In this document: one piece after another, positions 36,414 to 44,910 of the stretch
How the letters are laid out: the number at the start of each line of letters is the position of its first letter
How positions within the stretch are numbered: the first letter of the stretch is position 1
Source: Parvibaculum sp045863935
GTDB lineage: Bacteria; Pseudomonadota; Alphaproteobacteria; Parvibaculales; Parvibaculaceae
Direction: 5' to 3'
DNA length: 64,000 nt
Assembly (NCBI RefSeq): GCF_045863935.1
Contig: NZ_BTVP01000014.1
Coordinates: 1-64,000, forward strand
The notes under the pieces: model-generated
The model's input: only the letters and a program-made list of their open reading frames with translations
What the model was told of the DNA's origin: nothing
Databases searched by the model: none
Program-made: the position numbers and the translations under genes

Positions 36414-37706
36414 TCAATTGCCGGCTCCTGCCTTCAACCCCCGCGCGGGCGTCACGCGAAGCTGCGCGATCTGGTTGCGATGGCGCCGCGTGATCTCGAA
36501 GCGGAAGCCGTGGAAAGTAAAGGCTTGTCCGACATCGGGAATGGTGCGCGCTTCGTGAATGACGAGACCGGCGATCGTCGTCGCCTCGTCGTCGGGCAGC
36601 GACCAGTCGAGCGCCCGGTTGAGGTCGCGAATCGGCACGGAACCGCTCACAACGATCGAGCCGTCCGGCTGCACGCGCAGGCCGGCGACTTCGATATCGT
36701 GTTCGTCGGAAATTTCGCCGACGATCTCCTCAAGAATGTCCTCAAGCGTGATCAGGCCCATCAACACGCCGTATTCGTCGACGACGAGCGCGAAGTGGGA
36801 CCTCTGCTTGAGGAAGGCGTTGAGCTGGTCCTGCAGCGTCGTCGTGTCAGGCACGAACCAGGGTTTTGTCGCAACCGCCAGGATGTCCACCGCGTCGGGC
36901 TGCCAGTTCACGCCGGCCAGCGCCCGAAGCAGGTCCTTTGCATGCAGCACGCCGATGATGTTTTCCTGTTCGTCGCGCCAGAGTGGAATGCGCGTATGAG
37001 GGCTCGCCAGAACCTGCGAGACGATTTCGCTGTTTGTTTGCGCGGCATCGATCATCGCAATGTTCTTGCGATGAACCATGATGTCGCTGACTTCGAGATC
37101 CCGCAGGTCGAGAATGCCGCCCAGCATGTCCCGGTCGATCTTCACCACGCTGCCTTCATAGTGATGAAGGTTGATGGCGCCGCGCAGTTCCTCATGTGCC
37201 GAAAGAACCTGTGCCTGGTCGTCGACGTCGTATCCGAAAATGCGAAACGTGTTGCGCACGATGAACTGAACGGCAGCCGTCACCGGGCCGAACAGATAGA
37301 TGATGAACCGCAAGGGCTGCACCACCGCAAGCGCAACGCGGTCCGTGTTCGTGATCGCGAATGTCTTCGGTGCGACCTCCGCGAAGACGAGAACGACGGC
37401 CGTCATCACCAGCGTTGCATAGACGACGCCGGCATCGCCGAAGAGGGCGAGGAAAAGGCTGGTCGCCAGGGCCGATGCCAGAATATTGACGAGGTTGTTG
37501 CCAAGCAGGATCGCGCCGATCAGCCTTTCGCGGTCCTCGGTCAGGTGCAGCACGCGTCGCGCGCGCTTGTTTCCCTCTTCGGCGAGACGATGCATGCGCG
37601 CGCGCGAGGCAGCCGTGAGCGCCGTTTCCGAGCCTGAGAAAAAGGCGGAAAAGAGCAGCAGCAACACGATGGCGGCGAGAATGACGCCGAGACCGAGCGA
37701 AACCAT
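36414..37706 (-). CDS. Hemolysin-family protein: DUF21, CBS pair, CorC_HlyC domains
   Basis: 430 aa. N-terminal DUF21/CNNM membrane domain (about residues 1-180: SAFFSGSETALTAASRARMHRLAEEG, IGAILLGNNLVNILASAL, FAEVAPKTFAI), two CBS motifs (about 205-330) and a C-terminal CorC_HlyC domain (about 340-425: DGSIVVSGSVPIRDLNRAL). The family is linked to Mg/Co or Na transport rather than haemolysis. ATG 37706 starts one base after the aroB stop, so it is co-transcribed with aroK-aroB. Confidence 0.9.
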   Translation of the reverse strand: MVSLGLGVILAAIVLLLLFSAFFSGSETALTAASRARMHRLAEEGNKRARRVLHLTEDRERLIGAILLGNNLVNILASALATSLFLALFGDAGVVYATLVMTAVVLVFAEVAPKTFAITNTDRVALAVVQPLRFIIYLFGPVTAAVQFIVRNTFRIFGYDVDDQAQVLSAHEELRGAINLHHYEGSVVKIDRDMLGGILDLRDLEVSDIMVHRKNIAMIDAAQTNSEIVSQVLASPHTRIPLWRDEQENIIGVLHAKDLLRALAGVNWQPDAVDILAVATKPWFVPDTTTLQDQLNAFLKQRSHFALVVDEYGVLMGLITLEDILEEIVGEISDEHDIEVAGLRVQPDGSIVVSGSVPIRDLNRALDWSLPDDEATTIAGLVIHEARTIPDVGQAFTFHGFRFEITRRHRNQIAQLRVTPARGLKAGAGN

Positions 37707-37707
37707 T

Positions 37708-38826
37708 TTACGCGGGCTCCCTCTCCCGCAGCAGGGCCCGAAGCTTGTCGGGGTCGACGTCGCGAGTGACGAAGGCATCGCCGATCCCGCGGACGAGGAT
37801 GAAGGTGAGCTTGCCGTCGACGACTTTCTTGTCCTGTCCCATCAGCGCGATGAGCCCGTCCGCGTCCGGCAGCGTGCCCGGAATGTCGGCGAGCGAGCAG
37901 GGCAGTCCGGCACGGGCGAGGTGCTGGCGCACGCGCACCGCGTCCTGTCCCGGGCAGAGGCCGAGCCGCGCGGAAAGCTCGAACGCAAGCGCCATGCCCA
38001 CGGCGACGCCTTCGCCATGCACGAGACGATCCGAGAAGCCGGTCGCAGCCTCGAGCGCATGTCCGAAAGTGTGGCCGAGATTGAGCAGCGCGCGCACGCC
38101 GCTTTCGCGTTCGTCGGCAGCGACGGTCGCAGCCTTCGCCTCGCAGCTCTTCACGATTGCCTGAATGCGCGTTTCGACGTCGCCTTCCTTCAGCCGGTCG
38201 AGATTGGCTTCCAGCCAGTCGAAGAAATCGCGGTCGCCGATCAGTCCGTATTTGACGACTTCGGCATAGCCCGCGAGGAACTCGCGCATCGGCAAGGTGG
38301 CGAGGGCGTCCGTATCGGCAAGCACGAGGCGCGGCTGGTGGAAGGCGCCTGCGAGGTTCTTCCCGTGCTTCGTGTTGATGCCGGTCTTGCCGCCGACGGA
38401 ACTGTCCACCTGGGAAAGCAGCGTCGTCGGGATCTGCGCGAAATCGACGCCGCGCCGCAGGATTGACGCCGCAAAGCCGGTGAGGTCGCCGATCACGCCG
38501 CCGCCCAGCGCGATCACGAGGTTGCCGCGTTCGATCTCCTCGCCGAGCAGCCATTCGGTCAGCTTCTCAAGCTGGGCAAAGGATTTCGTGCTCTCGCCCG
38601 CGGGCAGGCGAATGGCGGAGTGGCGGATGCCTGCCGCGTCGAGGCTCTTTTCCAGCGTCGGCAGGTGAAGTCTTGCCACGGTCTCGTCGGTTACGATGGC
38701 GACGCGCTTGCGGCGGAGAAGCGGGGCGAGATGCGCGCCCGCGGCCGCGATGAGGCCCGGTCCGACGAAAATGTCGTAGGCCCGGTCACCGAGGTCGACC
38801 CTCACTTTTTTTGCACTGTCAGTCAT
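37708..38826 (-). CDS. aroB: 3-dehydroquinate synthase
   Basis: 372 aa. NAD-binding segment (KLTEWLLGEEIERGNLVIALGGGVIGDLTGFAASILRRGVDF), metal and substrate residues (VDSSVGGKTGIN, KNLAGAFHQP, NLGHTFGHALE with zinc-binding His). Converts DAHP to 3-dehydroquinate, second step of the shikimate pathway. Its ATG overlaps the aroK stop by four bases; translationally coupled. Confidence 0.96.
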   Translation of the reverse strand: MTDSAKKVRVDLGDRAYDIFVGPGLIAAAGAHLAPLLRRKRVAIVTDETVARLHLPTLEKSLDAAGIRHSAIRLPAGESTKSFAQLEKLTEWLLGEEIERGNLVIALGGGVIGDLTGFAASILRRGVDFAQIPTTLLSQVDSSVGGKTGINTKHGKNLAGAFHQPRLVLADTDALATLPMREFLAGYAEVVKYGLIGDRDFFDWLEANLDRLKEGDVETRIQAIVKSCEAKAATVAADERESGVRALLNLGHTFGHALEAATGFSDRLVHGEGVAVGMALAFELSARLGLCPGQDAVRVRQHLARAGLPCSLADIPGTLPDADGLIALMGQDKKVVDGKLTFILVRGIGDAFVTRDVDPDKLRALLREREPA

Positions 38827-39446
38827 TTATGGGCACCGGCATGAGCTTCGCCGGCGTGTTCCTCGCGGAACCGCTCCAGCTCTTCGACGACCTGCTCGAC
38901 AACCGCATCATGCGGTCCTTCGAGGCTCTCGATCGTAATGTCTGCCCCGGCATAGACGGGGTAACGTTCATCCATCAGTCTCTTCATCGTTTCGCGGGGA
39001 TCGCCCGACCGGAGCAGCGGCCGGTCGCCGCGCTTGCCGACACGTTTCATCAGCACGTCGAGATCGGCTTTCAGCCAGACGGAGATGCCGCGCGCCGCGA
39101 TATTGGCACGGGTGAGCGGGTCCATGAAGGCGCCGCCTCCGGTTGCGAGCACACAAGGGCCTTCGCCCAGCAGCCTCGCGATCACGCGGCGTTCGCCGGC
39201 GCGAAAGGTGGGCTCGCCCCTTCGTTCGAAGATTTCGGGAATGGTCTCGCCGGCCGCCTTCTCTATTTCGGCATCCGTGTCCACAAATGCAAGATCGAGG
39301 CGGCGCGCCAGCCTGCGGCCGACCGTGGTCTTTCCGGCTCCCATCAGGCCGACAAGAACGATCGAGCGCTCGCCGAGCGGCACGGAGGAGAGCGCCTCGG
39401 TCTCGTCCTTGTCGTCGTCACTATTATCGTCGCTGGCGTTGCTCAT
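38823..39446 (-). CDS. aroK: Shikimate kinase
   Basis: 207 aa. Walker A LMGAGKTTVG, shikimate-binding DTDAEIE and RGEPTFRAGERRV, GGGAF motif, and lid region RPLLRSGDP. Phosphorylates shikimate at the 3-OH. An acidic ~28-residue N-terminal extension (SNASDDNSDDDKDE) precedes the core, common in alphaproteobacteria. First gene of aroK-aroB-CBS operon. Confidence 0.95.
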   Translation of the reverse strand: MSNASDDNSDDDKDETEALSSVPLGERSIVLVGLMGAGKTTVGRRLARRLDLAFVDTDAEIEKAAGETIPEIFERRGEPTFRAGERRVIARLLGEGPCVLATGGGAFMDPLTRANIAARGISVWLKADLDVLMKRVGKRGDRPLLRSGDPRETMKRLMDERYPVYAGADITIESLEGPHDAVVEQVVEELERFREEHAGEAHAGAHK

Positions 39447-39713
39447 TCCGCTCGTCCGGCCTCCGGCCTGTCGGCCATTGTGGCCGCCTTAACCTTGTTG
39501 GCCTAGTCTCCCGGTCTTCCGCCCGGAAGAAACCCCGAATCGTAAACGATCGTTAACGGGGTTGCAGCCGGTCAGGGCTGTAGATAAGGCCTTGCGAAGG
39601 CAGAGTCGCGCCCAAATTTCGCCGCAAGCGGGCCGTAAGGCTGGAGAACTGTCCCGGCGGCATGAACCCGAAGGCCGAGGCCTCGCGGTCCCGAGCCACA
39701 AGAAGGAAGAATC

Positions 39714-39857
39714 ATGAGCCGTGCTACCAGCTTTCTCGTCCTCGCCGTCGTCCTCGTGGGCGCGGTGGTGGGCGGGCTGTTTTATCTGGACCAGGCCGTG
39801 AAGCCGCAGGCCCAGACAGTGGAGAAGGTTCTCCCGAATGACCAGTTCTCGCGTTAA
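39714..39857 (+). CDS. 47-aa single-helix membrane microprotein
   Basis: ATG at 39714 with AAGGAAG upstream. One membrane helix (SFLVLAVVLVGAVVGGLFYL, about residues 6-25) and a short polar tail ending NDQFSR. Its last 20 bases overlap the start of the next gene in another frame, so the two are translationally coupled. The arrangement suggests a joint envelope role with the exported 656-aa protein. No family name known to me. Confidence 0.65.
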   Translation: MSRATSFLVLAVVLVGAVVGGLFYLDQAVKPQAQTVEKVLPNDQFSR

Positions 39858-41808
39858 GCCGACGGCGCGGCGGCCAATTGCCGCCGGGTTGGCGCTTATC
39901 GCCACCCTGTCGGTTCCGGGTGCTGCGGCGTTCGCCCAGGAGGCGAATGTGCTGCAGGCGCCTTCGGGTATGCAGCCCGCGCGGCCGGTCCCGCAATCGC
40001 TTGCCTCGCCACCTTCGGTAGCTGGAGAGACGGCGCCCGCGTCTGCCGCCGGGCCGCAGAGCATCGTTCCGCCCGGCTATGGCGCGACCACGCCTTCGTC
40101 CGCGATGCCCGATGCCGGACCTTCGCAGTTCTTCCCCGCGGGCCAGCAGGTCACCGAACCGAGCGTTCGCGTACTGAGCTCCATCCCGGGGCAGAGCGGC
40201 ACGGGCATCGAAATGGGAACGCTTTCGGGCGTTGATGCCTCCACTGCCGGTCTCTTGAGCGCCCAGCAGGGCGGCTTCGGCGCGACGATGTGGCGCGGCG
40301 CATCGCGCGCGGATATCGACAGCTATATCGCCCGTCTTCCTGTGCCCTCGCGCTCACCGGTGATGACCGATCTCGCCCGCCGCCTTCTTCTCACGGGCGC
40401 ACAGCCGCCCGAGGGAGCGGGAAATGCAGGCTCGCTTCTGGCGACGCGGCTCGACCTCCTGATTGCGGCCGGACATACGCAGGCAGCGCTCGACCTCGCG
40501 CAGGCGGCGGGCAAAGACAGGTCGCCGGGCGTTGCGGCGGGGCTTGCCCGCGCCGCGCTCGCGCAGGACAACGAGCGACTCGCTTGCGATGCGCTCAAGG
40601 ACATTCCGCCGGGCAACGACCCGGCCCATGACGCGATGGCCGCCTTCGCGGTCAAGCTCAGCACCTATTGCCAGATCGCGGCGGGCAACCGCGAGATTGC
40701 GAGCCTCACGCTCGATCTCGCGCGCGAGGAAGGGCTCGACGACCCGCTCTTCTACTCTCTTGCGAGCGAAGCGGCGGCGGGCATCGTCCTGCGTGCGCCG
40801 GAACCGAACGAGCTTGGCATCGTCGATGCCGCCTTCTACCGGCTTGCGAAGCGGGATCTGCCCGGCAATGCCGCCGCACTGGCCGCCCCGGCTCTTCTGC
40901 CCTCGCTTCTCGACGATCCTTCGATATCGGACGAAAGCAAGGTCGAGGCAGCGGAGCGGGCGGCGGCCTACGGTCTCATCGACGGGCGCGGTCTTGCCGC
41001 CTTCTACAAGAAGCCGAGTTTCACGCCGGAGCAGATGGCGGGGCTTTTCACTTCCGATATCCCCGAAACGTCGCCTCTCCGCCGCGCCATGATCTATCAG
41101 GCGATCGGGTCGGCGGTTGCGGCGGACGAGCGGATCCAGCTCTTCAAGCTTGCCTTTGCGACGGCGGAATCCGCCGGGCTCTACTATCCGACGGTGGAAG
41201 CGCTATATCCTGAACTTCAGGTGATGGAGCCGAACGAAGCGCTTCGGCCTCTTGCGCCAGCCGCGACACGTGCCTTCATTGCCATCGGCGAGCAGACGAA
41301 GGCGCAGAACTGGTTCGCCCTGATGACATCCGGCGGCCAGATGCTTGGCCGCGATGCGCGGGAATTGTCGGGCCTCATGCGCGTCGCCGGCGGATCGCCG
41401 GGCGCTTTCGACGGCAAGCAACTCTCGGCCGAGATCGTTGCCGATCTCAGGTCAGGCGTTAAGGCAACGCAGTTCTATGCCGCGAGCGAGGCGATGCTGC
41501 TGGACGCACTCGGGTTCCAGTTGGACCCGGCCGTATGGGATGCGCTGCTCGATGCGCGCGGTGCATTGACGGGAAAGGTTCCGGCCGAGGCCCTGCTCAA
41601 TCAGTTGCAGGCGGCGGGAGCCAGGAACGCGTTAGGCGAAACCGTCCTGCTGGCGCTCGATGCGGTCGGGCAGACGGGCCCCGGTTCGGTTCATCCACGT
41701 GGTGTGTCGCAGGCGGTATCGAGCCTTCGGGCAGTCGGTCTTGAAAGCGAGGCGCGACGTCTCGCATTGGAAGCGCTGATGGCAAGAAGCGGTGCCGGGC
41801 GCGGTTGA
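39838..41808 (+). CDS. Exported alpha-helical repeat protein of unknown function
   Basis: 656 aa. Signal peptide (about residues 1-34, AAAFAQ), then a Pro/Ser/Ala-rich segment to about 120 and a long, all-helical mature part of Ala/Leu-rich amphipathic repeats (e.g. LDLLIAAGHTQAALDLAQAAG, LTLDLAREEGLDDPLF) resembling a TPR-like solenoid. Encoded between the aroK region and xerD, as seen in other Rhizobiales by my recollection. Translationally coupled to the 47-aa membrane protein upstream. Periplasmic scaffold is a guess. Confidence 0.7.
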   Translation: MTSSRVKPTARRPIAAGLALIATLSVPGAAAFAQEANVLQAPSGMQPARPVPQSLASPPSVAGETAPASAAGPQSIVPPGYGATTPSSAMPDAGPSQFFPAGQQVTEPSVRVLSSIPGQSGTGIEMGTLSGVDASTAGLLSAQQGGFGATMWRGASRADIDSYIARLPVPSRSPVMTDLARRLLLTGAQPPEGAGNAGSLLATRLDLLIAAGHTQAALDLAQAAGKDRSPGVAAGLARAALAQDNERLACDALKDIPPGNDPAHDAMAAFAVKLSTYCQIAAGNREIASLTLDLAREEGLDDPLFYSLASEAAAGIVLRAPEPNELGIVDAAFYRLAKRDLPGNAAALAAPALLPSLLDDPSISDESKVEAAERAAAYGLIDGRGLAAFYKKPSFTPEQMAGLFTSDIPETSPLRRAMIYQAIGSAVAADERIQLFKLAFATAESAGLYYPTVEALYPELQVMEPNEALRPLAPAATRAFIAIGEQTKAQNWFALMTSGGQMLGRDARELSGLMRVAGGSPGAFDGKQLSAEIVADLRSGVKATQFYAASEAMLLDALGFQLDPAVWDALLDARGALTGKVPAEALLNQLQAAGARNALGETVLLALDAVGQTGPGSVHPRGVSQAVSSLRAVGLESEARRLALEALMARSGAGRG

Positions 41809-41824
41809 GTAAAGGGTGAGTTAC

Positions 41825-42784
41825 ATGTCGAAAGAGTCTCAGGAGCGCGGACAACATCTCGAGGCATTTCTCGAAATGCTGAGTGCGGAGCGCGGCGCGG
41901 CCCGCAACACGCTCGATGCCTATGAACGCGACCTGAAAGACTTTACCGGCTTTCTTGCCGCTCGCGGCAAACCGGTGACAAGCGCCACCGCCAAGGACAT
42001 CCGCGACTATCTCGAAGGGCTGTCGGAGCAGGGCCTTTCCGCTTCCACCGCCGCGCGCCGCCTTTCCGCCATTCGCCAGTTCCACGGCTTTCTGTTTGCC
42101 GATGGCGTTCGTTCCGACGACCCATGCGGATCGATCGAGGGTCCGCGCCGTGCGCGTCCCTTGCCGAAAACCTTGACCGTCGAGGAGGTCGATGCGCTTC
42201 TCGCCGCCGCGCAGCGCGCGGAGGACGGACGCACGCAGGAAGAGACGGTGCTCGCCTACAAGCGGGCACGGCTCGTCTGCCTGATGGAAGTTCTTTATGC
42301 GACGGGCCTTCGCGTTTCCGAGCTTGTCGGGTTGCCGCTGTCGGCGGTGCGGGGCGATGAGCGCTTCCTGGCCGTCAGCGGCAAGGGCGGGCGCGAACGG
42401 CTGGTGCCGCTGTCGGAAACGGCGCGCGCGGCCATCGATGCCTATCTGCCGCTTCGGTCCATGCGTCTCGGCGACCAGGTTTCCCCCTGGCTCTTCCCGT
42501 CGCGCGGCAGGCAGGGTCATCTCACGCGGCACCGTTTCGCTCAACTTCTCAAAGACCTTTCGGTGGCCGCCGGTCTCGACCAGTCGCGCGTCTCGCCGCA
42601 CACGCTGCGCCATGCTTTCGCCAGTCACCTGCTTGCGAATGGTGCGGATCTGAGAGCCGTGCAGCAGATGCTCGGCCACGCCGATATCTCGACGACGCAG
42701 ATCTACACCCATGTGCTCGACGAGCGGCTGAAGGAACTGGTGCAGACGCATCATCCGCTCGCCAGGAAGGGCAAAGCCTCCTAA
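41825..42784 (+). CDS. xerD: Tyrosine recombinase XerD
   Basis: 319 aa from ATG 41825 (GGGTGAG upstream); a GTG three codons earlier is possible. N-terminal SAM-like domain and C-terminal catalytic domain with R163, K187, H259, R262, H285 and nucleophile Y294 all in place (TGLRVSEL, HTLRHAFASHLL, GHADISTTQIYTH). Resolves chromosome dimers at dif with XerC. Conserved position before accA-type genes, here followed by the convergent ECF41 operon with 4-bp overlap, so it is housekeeping, not an integrase. Confidence 0.93.
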   Translation: MSKESQERGQHLEAFLEMLSAERGAARNTLDAYERDLKDFTGFLAARGKPVTSATAKDIRDYLEGLSEQGLSASTAARRLSAIRQFHGFLFADGVRSDDPCGSIEGPRRARPLPKTLTVEEVDALLAAAQRAEDGRTQEETVLAYKRARLVCLMEVLYATGLRVSELVGLPLSAVRGDERFLAVSGKGGRERLVPLSETARAAIDAYLPLRSMRLGDQVSPWLFPSRGRQGHLTRHRFAQLLKDLSVAAGLDQSRVSPHTLRHAFASHLLANGADLRAVQQMLGHADISTTQIYTHVLDERLKELVQTHHPLARKGKAS

Positions 42785-43680
42785 GGCATTTCGATCCGCG
42801 TCAGCTTGTCCGGATTGCGGATCATGTAGAGCGTCGAGATGCGTCCGTCGCTCACACCGAAACTCAACGCCGAGTGCACGCCGTTTTCGTCCTGCATGAC
42901 GAAGCCCGGCAGCCCGTTCACGGTTGCGGGCAGCGTGATGAAGTTTTGCGGGCGCTTCTTCAGGATACCCATGAAGAACCTTGTCACGTGGTCGGGCCCG
43001 AACAGCGGGTTCAGCGCCGCGATCGCCTTGCCGCCGCCATCCGAATAGAAGACGACATCCTCGCTCAGGCAATCGATCAGCGCTTGCGGATCGGCGCTGG
43101 CGATGGCGGCGCTGAAGGCATTGGCGAGACGCAGATGTTCGCGCGCGCTCGTGTCGAAACGCGGATGCGCGTCCTGCACGCGTTTGCGGGCACGGCTCAC
43201 GGTCTGCCGGCAGGCGGCTTCCGACTTTCCGAGCAGGGCCGCGAGTTCGCCATAGTCGTAGTCAAACGCGTCGTGCAGCAGGAAAGCCGCGCGCTCTTCG
43301 GGCGCCAGGCGTTCGAGTACGTGAAGCAGCGCCATGGATATGTCGTCGGCGAGCGAAAGCCGTTCCTCGGGTGTCGGTTCCGTTTCGAGCGCGGCGGAGA
43401 CGATCGGCTCGGGAAGCCATGACCCGATATAGGTCTCGCGGCGTGCGCGCGCGGCGCGCAACTGGTCTATGCCGAGCCGCGCGACGGTCGTCACCAGCCA
43501 TGCTTCCGGATTGCGGATGGCGGAAACGTCCGACCCCCGCCAGCGGAACCAGGCTTCCTGCACGACGTCCTCGGCATCGCTTGCCGAACCGAGGATGCGG
43601 TAGGCGACCGCGAAGACGCGTGCGCGGTGGCGCTCGAAGACGGCGTCCACTTCTGTTGCTTCGCCTGCCGCACCGCTCAT
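42781..43680 (-). CDS. ECF41-group sigma factor with SnoaL-like C-terminal domain
   Basis: 299 aa. Sigma-2 (about 11-78: RVFAVAYRILGSASDAEDVVQEAWFRW), sigma-4 (about 112-168: LAPEERAAFLLHDAFDYDYGELAALLGKSEAACRQTVSRARKR), then a SnoaL-like extension (180-299). The ECF41 signature motifs WLPEP (88-92), DGGGK (214-218) and NPDKL (289-293) are all present; in this group the extension modulates activity in place of an anti-sigma factor. It is the last gene of a three-gene operon whose promoter matches the ECF41 consensus, so autoregulation is likely. ATG overlaps the CMD stop. Confidence 0.92.
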   Translation of the reverse strand: MSGAAGEATEVDAVFERHRARVFAVAYRILGSASDAEDVVQEAWFRWRGSDVSAIRNPEAWLVTTVARLGIDQLRAARARRETYIGSWLPEPIVSAALETEPTPEERLSLADDISMALLHVLERLAPEERAAFLLHDAFDYDYGELAALLGKSEAACRQTVSRARKRVQDAHPRFDTSAREHLRLANAFSAAIASADPQALIDCLSEDVVFYSDGGGKAIAALNPLFGPDHVTRFFMGILKKRPQNFITLPATVNGLPGFVMQDENGVHSALSFGVSDGRISTLYMIRNPDKLTRIEMP

Positions 43681-44231
43681 GCCGCTCTCGCCTCCCTTAG
43701 CGCTGCGTCGGTGGCCTTGCCCGCGACGACGACGCGCTGGCATGCCTGACCATATCCCATTGCGCGCTTCACTGTCGGGAAGACGCGGGTCGAGGCGATG
43801 GCCAAAGCGATCTCGGCGAGACCCGCCTTGCCCCAGCGCCGTTCGACGGCGCTTCGCAGGTCTTCCGACCTCGCATCGCGCGCGGACAGGTGCTTTGCAA
43901 ATTCGAAGGCGAGTCTCGTTTCCTCGTCCATGGCGGCGAGGTTTTCCTCGACCGCCGCGCGGAGGATTTCCGGCCGGGCGCCGGCGACGAGTGACAGATT
44001 GATGACAGTCTGAAGACAGGGCCCGCAATCTTCTGCATGAACGGCCGCGATGCGCACCGCGCAGGCCGCGTCGAGCGGCAGCGCGCCGCGATGCCGGCTC
44101 ATCGGCAGGAAAAGCGCAAAACGCCAGAAGCCTGCGGGCGATCCCGCATATAGATCGCGCATGAAGTCGGCGCTTTCGCCTGTCATGGCCTCCTGCTTGC
44201 GGATCAGACGGGCGATGATGTTTTTCAGCAT
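43677..44231 (-). CDS. Carboxymuconolactone decarboxylase-like protein (ECF41 partner)
   Basis: 184 aa AhpD-like fold. The redox motif is HAEDCGPC with C69 and C72. COE genes (carboxymuconolactone decarboxylase, oxidoreductase or epimerase) are the standard partners of ECF41 sigma factors. Probably a peroxidase-like or redox enzyme on an unknown substrate. ATG 44231 with GGGGAGAA upstream; its stop overlaps the sigma factor start by four bases, so the genes are coupled. Confidence 0.85.
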   Translation of the reverse strand: MLKNIIARLIRKQEAMTGESADFMRDLYAGSPAGFWRFALFLPMSRHRGALPLDAACAVRIAAVHAEDCGPCLQTVINLSLVAGARPEILRAAVEENLAAMDEETRLAFEFAKHLSARDARSEDLRSAVERRWGKAGLAEIALAIASTRVFPTVKRAMGYGQACQRVVVAGKATDAALREARAA

Positions 44232-44248
44232 AATTCTTCTCCCCTGCG

Positions 44249-44677
44249 TCAGGCGTTTAAACGGGCCGGCGCGCACCACCAGGTGAGCGCTGCGGAGACA
44301 AGCGGGGGCAGGAAGACACCGGGCAGGTCGATCAGGATGTGCTCGACAGGAAGCCGGGCGGCGGCGATGTCCCAGACGTGAAGGAGGGCGTGCAGGACGA
44401 GATAGAGCGTGACGGCGCCGAGAAGAGCCACGGCATGCACCGGCCAGCGGATGGCGGCAGCGCTCAGGGTGGCGAGCATCAGGTAGGCAACGCCGATATC
44501 CCTTACAAAGTGCGGATTGTAGGGGCCTGTGTTCGGCACGCCGTCGATCGACGCATACCAGCCGGCGGGGTCGGCGAGCATCCAGATCGCGTTGACGAGC
44601 CACACGAGGGCGAAGATGCCGAGCACGATGCGCTTTGCCGGGCGGTGAGGGGTGAGGGTGGCGGTGAGCTCTGTCAT
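44249..44677 (-). CDS. Four-helix membrane protein of the ECF41 operon
   Basis: 142 aa with four hydrophobic segments (about residues 17-37, 62-82, 84-105 and 118-138), e.g. IVLGIFALVWLVNAIWMLADPAGWY and the C-terminal FLPPLVSAALTWWC. The DPAGWY start and fold recall DUF4345-like proteins, unconfirmed. First gene after the ECF41 promoter; ATG 44677 has GGAGG. It could be a sensor or an effector of the sigma factor response. Confidence 0.75.
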   Translation of the reverse strand: MTELTATLTPHRPAKRIVLGIFALVWLVNAIWMLADPAGWYASIDGVPNTGPYNPHFVRDIGVAYLMLATLSAAAIRWPVHAVALLGAVTLYLVLHALLHVWDIAAARLPVEHILIDLPGVFLPPLVSAALTWWCAPARLNA

Positions 44678-44717
44678 GGAACCTCCGGGCTCTTGATACG
44701 GTGTTTTCACAATCCCA

Positions 44718-44744
44718 GACGGTTCGGGTGCCCGGATTGTGACA
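44718..44744 (-). promoter_or_regulatory. ECF41-type promoter
   Basis: On the minus strand TGTCACA (44744-44738), 16-base spacer, CGTC (44721-44718): exactly the published ECF41 consensus. It lies 41 bases before the ATG of the membrane protein gene, the first gene of the operon that encodes the sigma factor. Confidence 0.88.
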
Positions 44745-44910
44745 GGCAGGCCGTGAGGCGCAGGATTCCGCCATTTACCTTCGGCTCCAGCGCCGGTTGA
44801 CAAGGGCGCGGGGGCGGGCCAGTGTGCCGCGCACTTGCAAAAAGGCGGGTCCCCGAAAGGCCCGCTCGCCGGTTCCGCATATGCGGCCGGACAGGAGCTG
44901 CCGGAGCGCG

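Noticed and set aside
41825..42784. Tyrosine recombinase as an integrase of a mobile element
   Set aside because: Length, motifs and position before accA fit housekeeping XerD, not a phage or island integrase.
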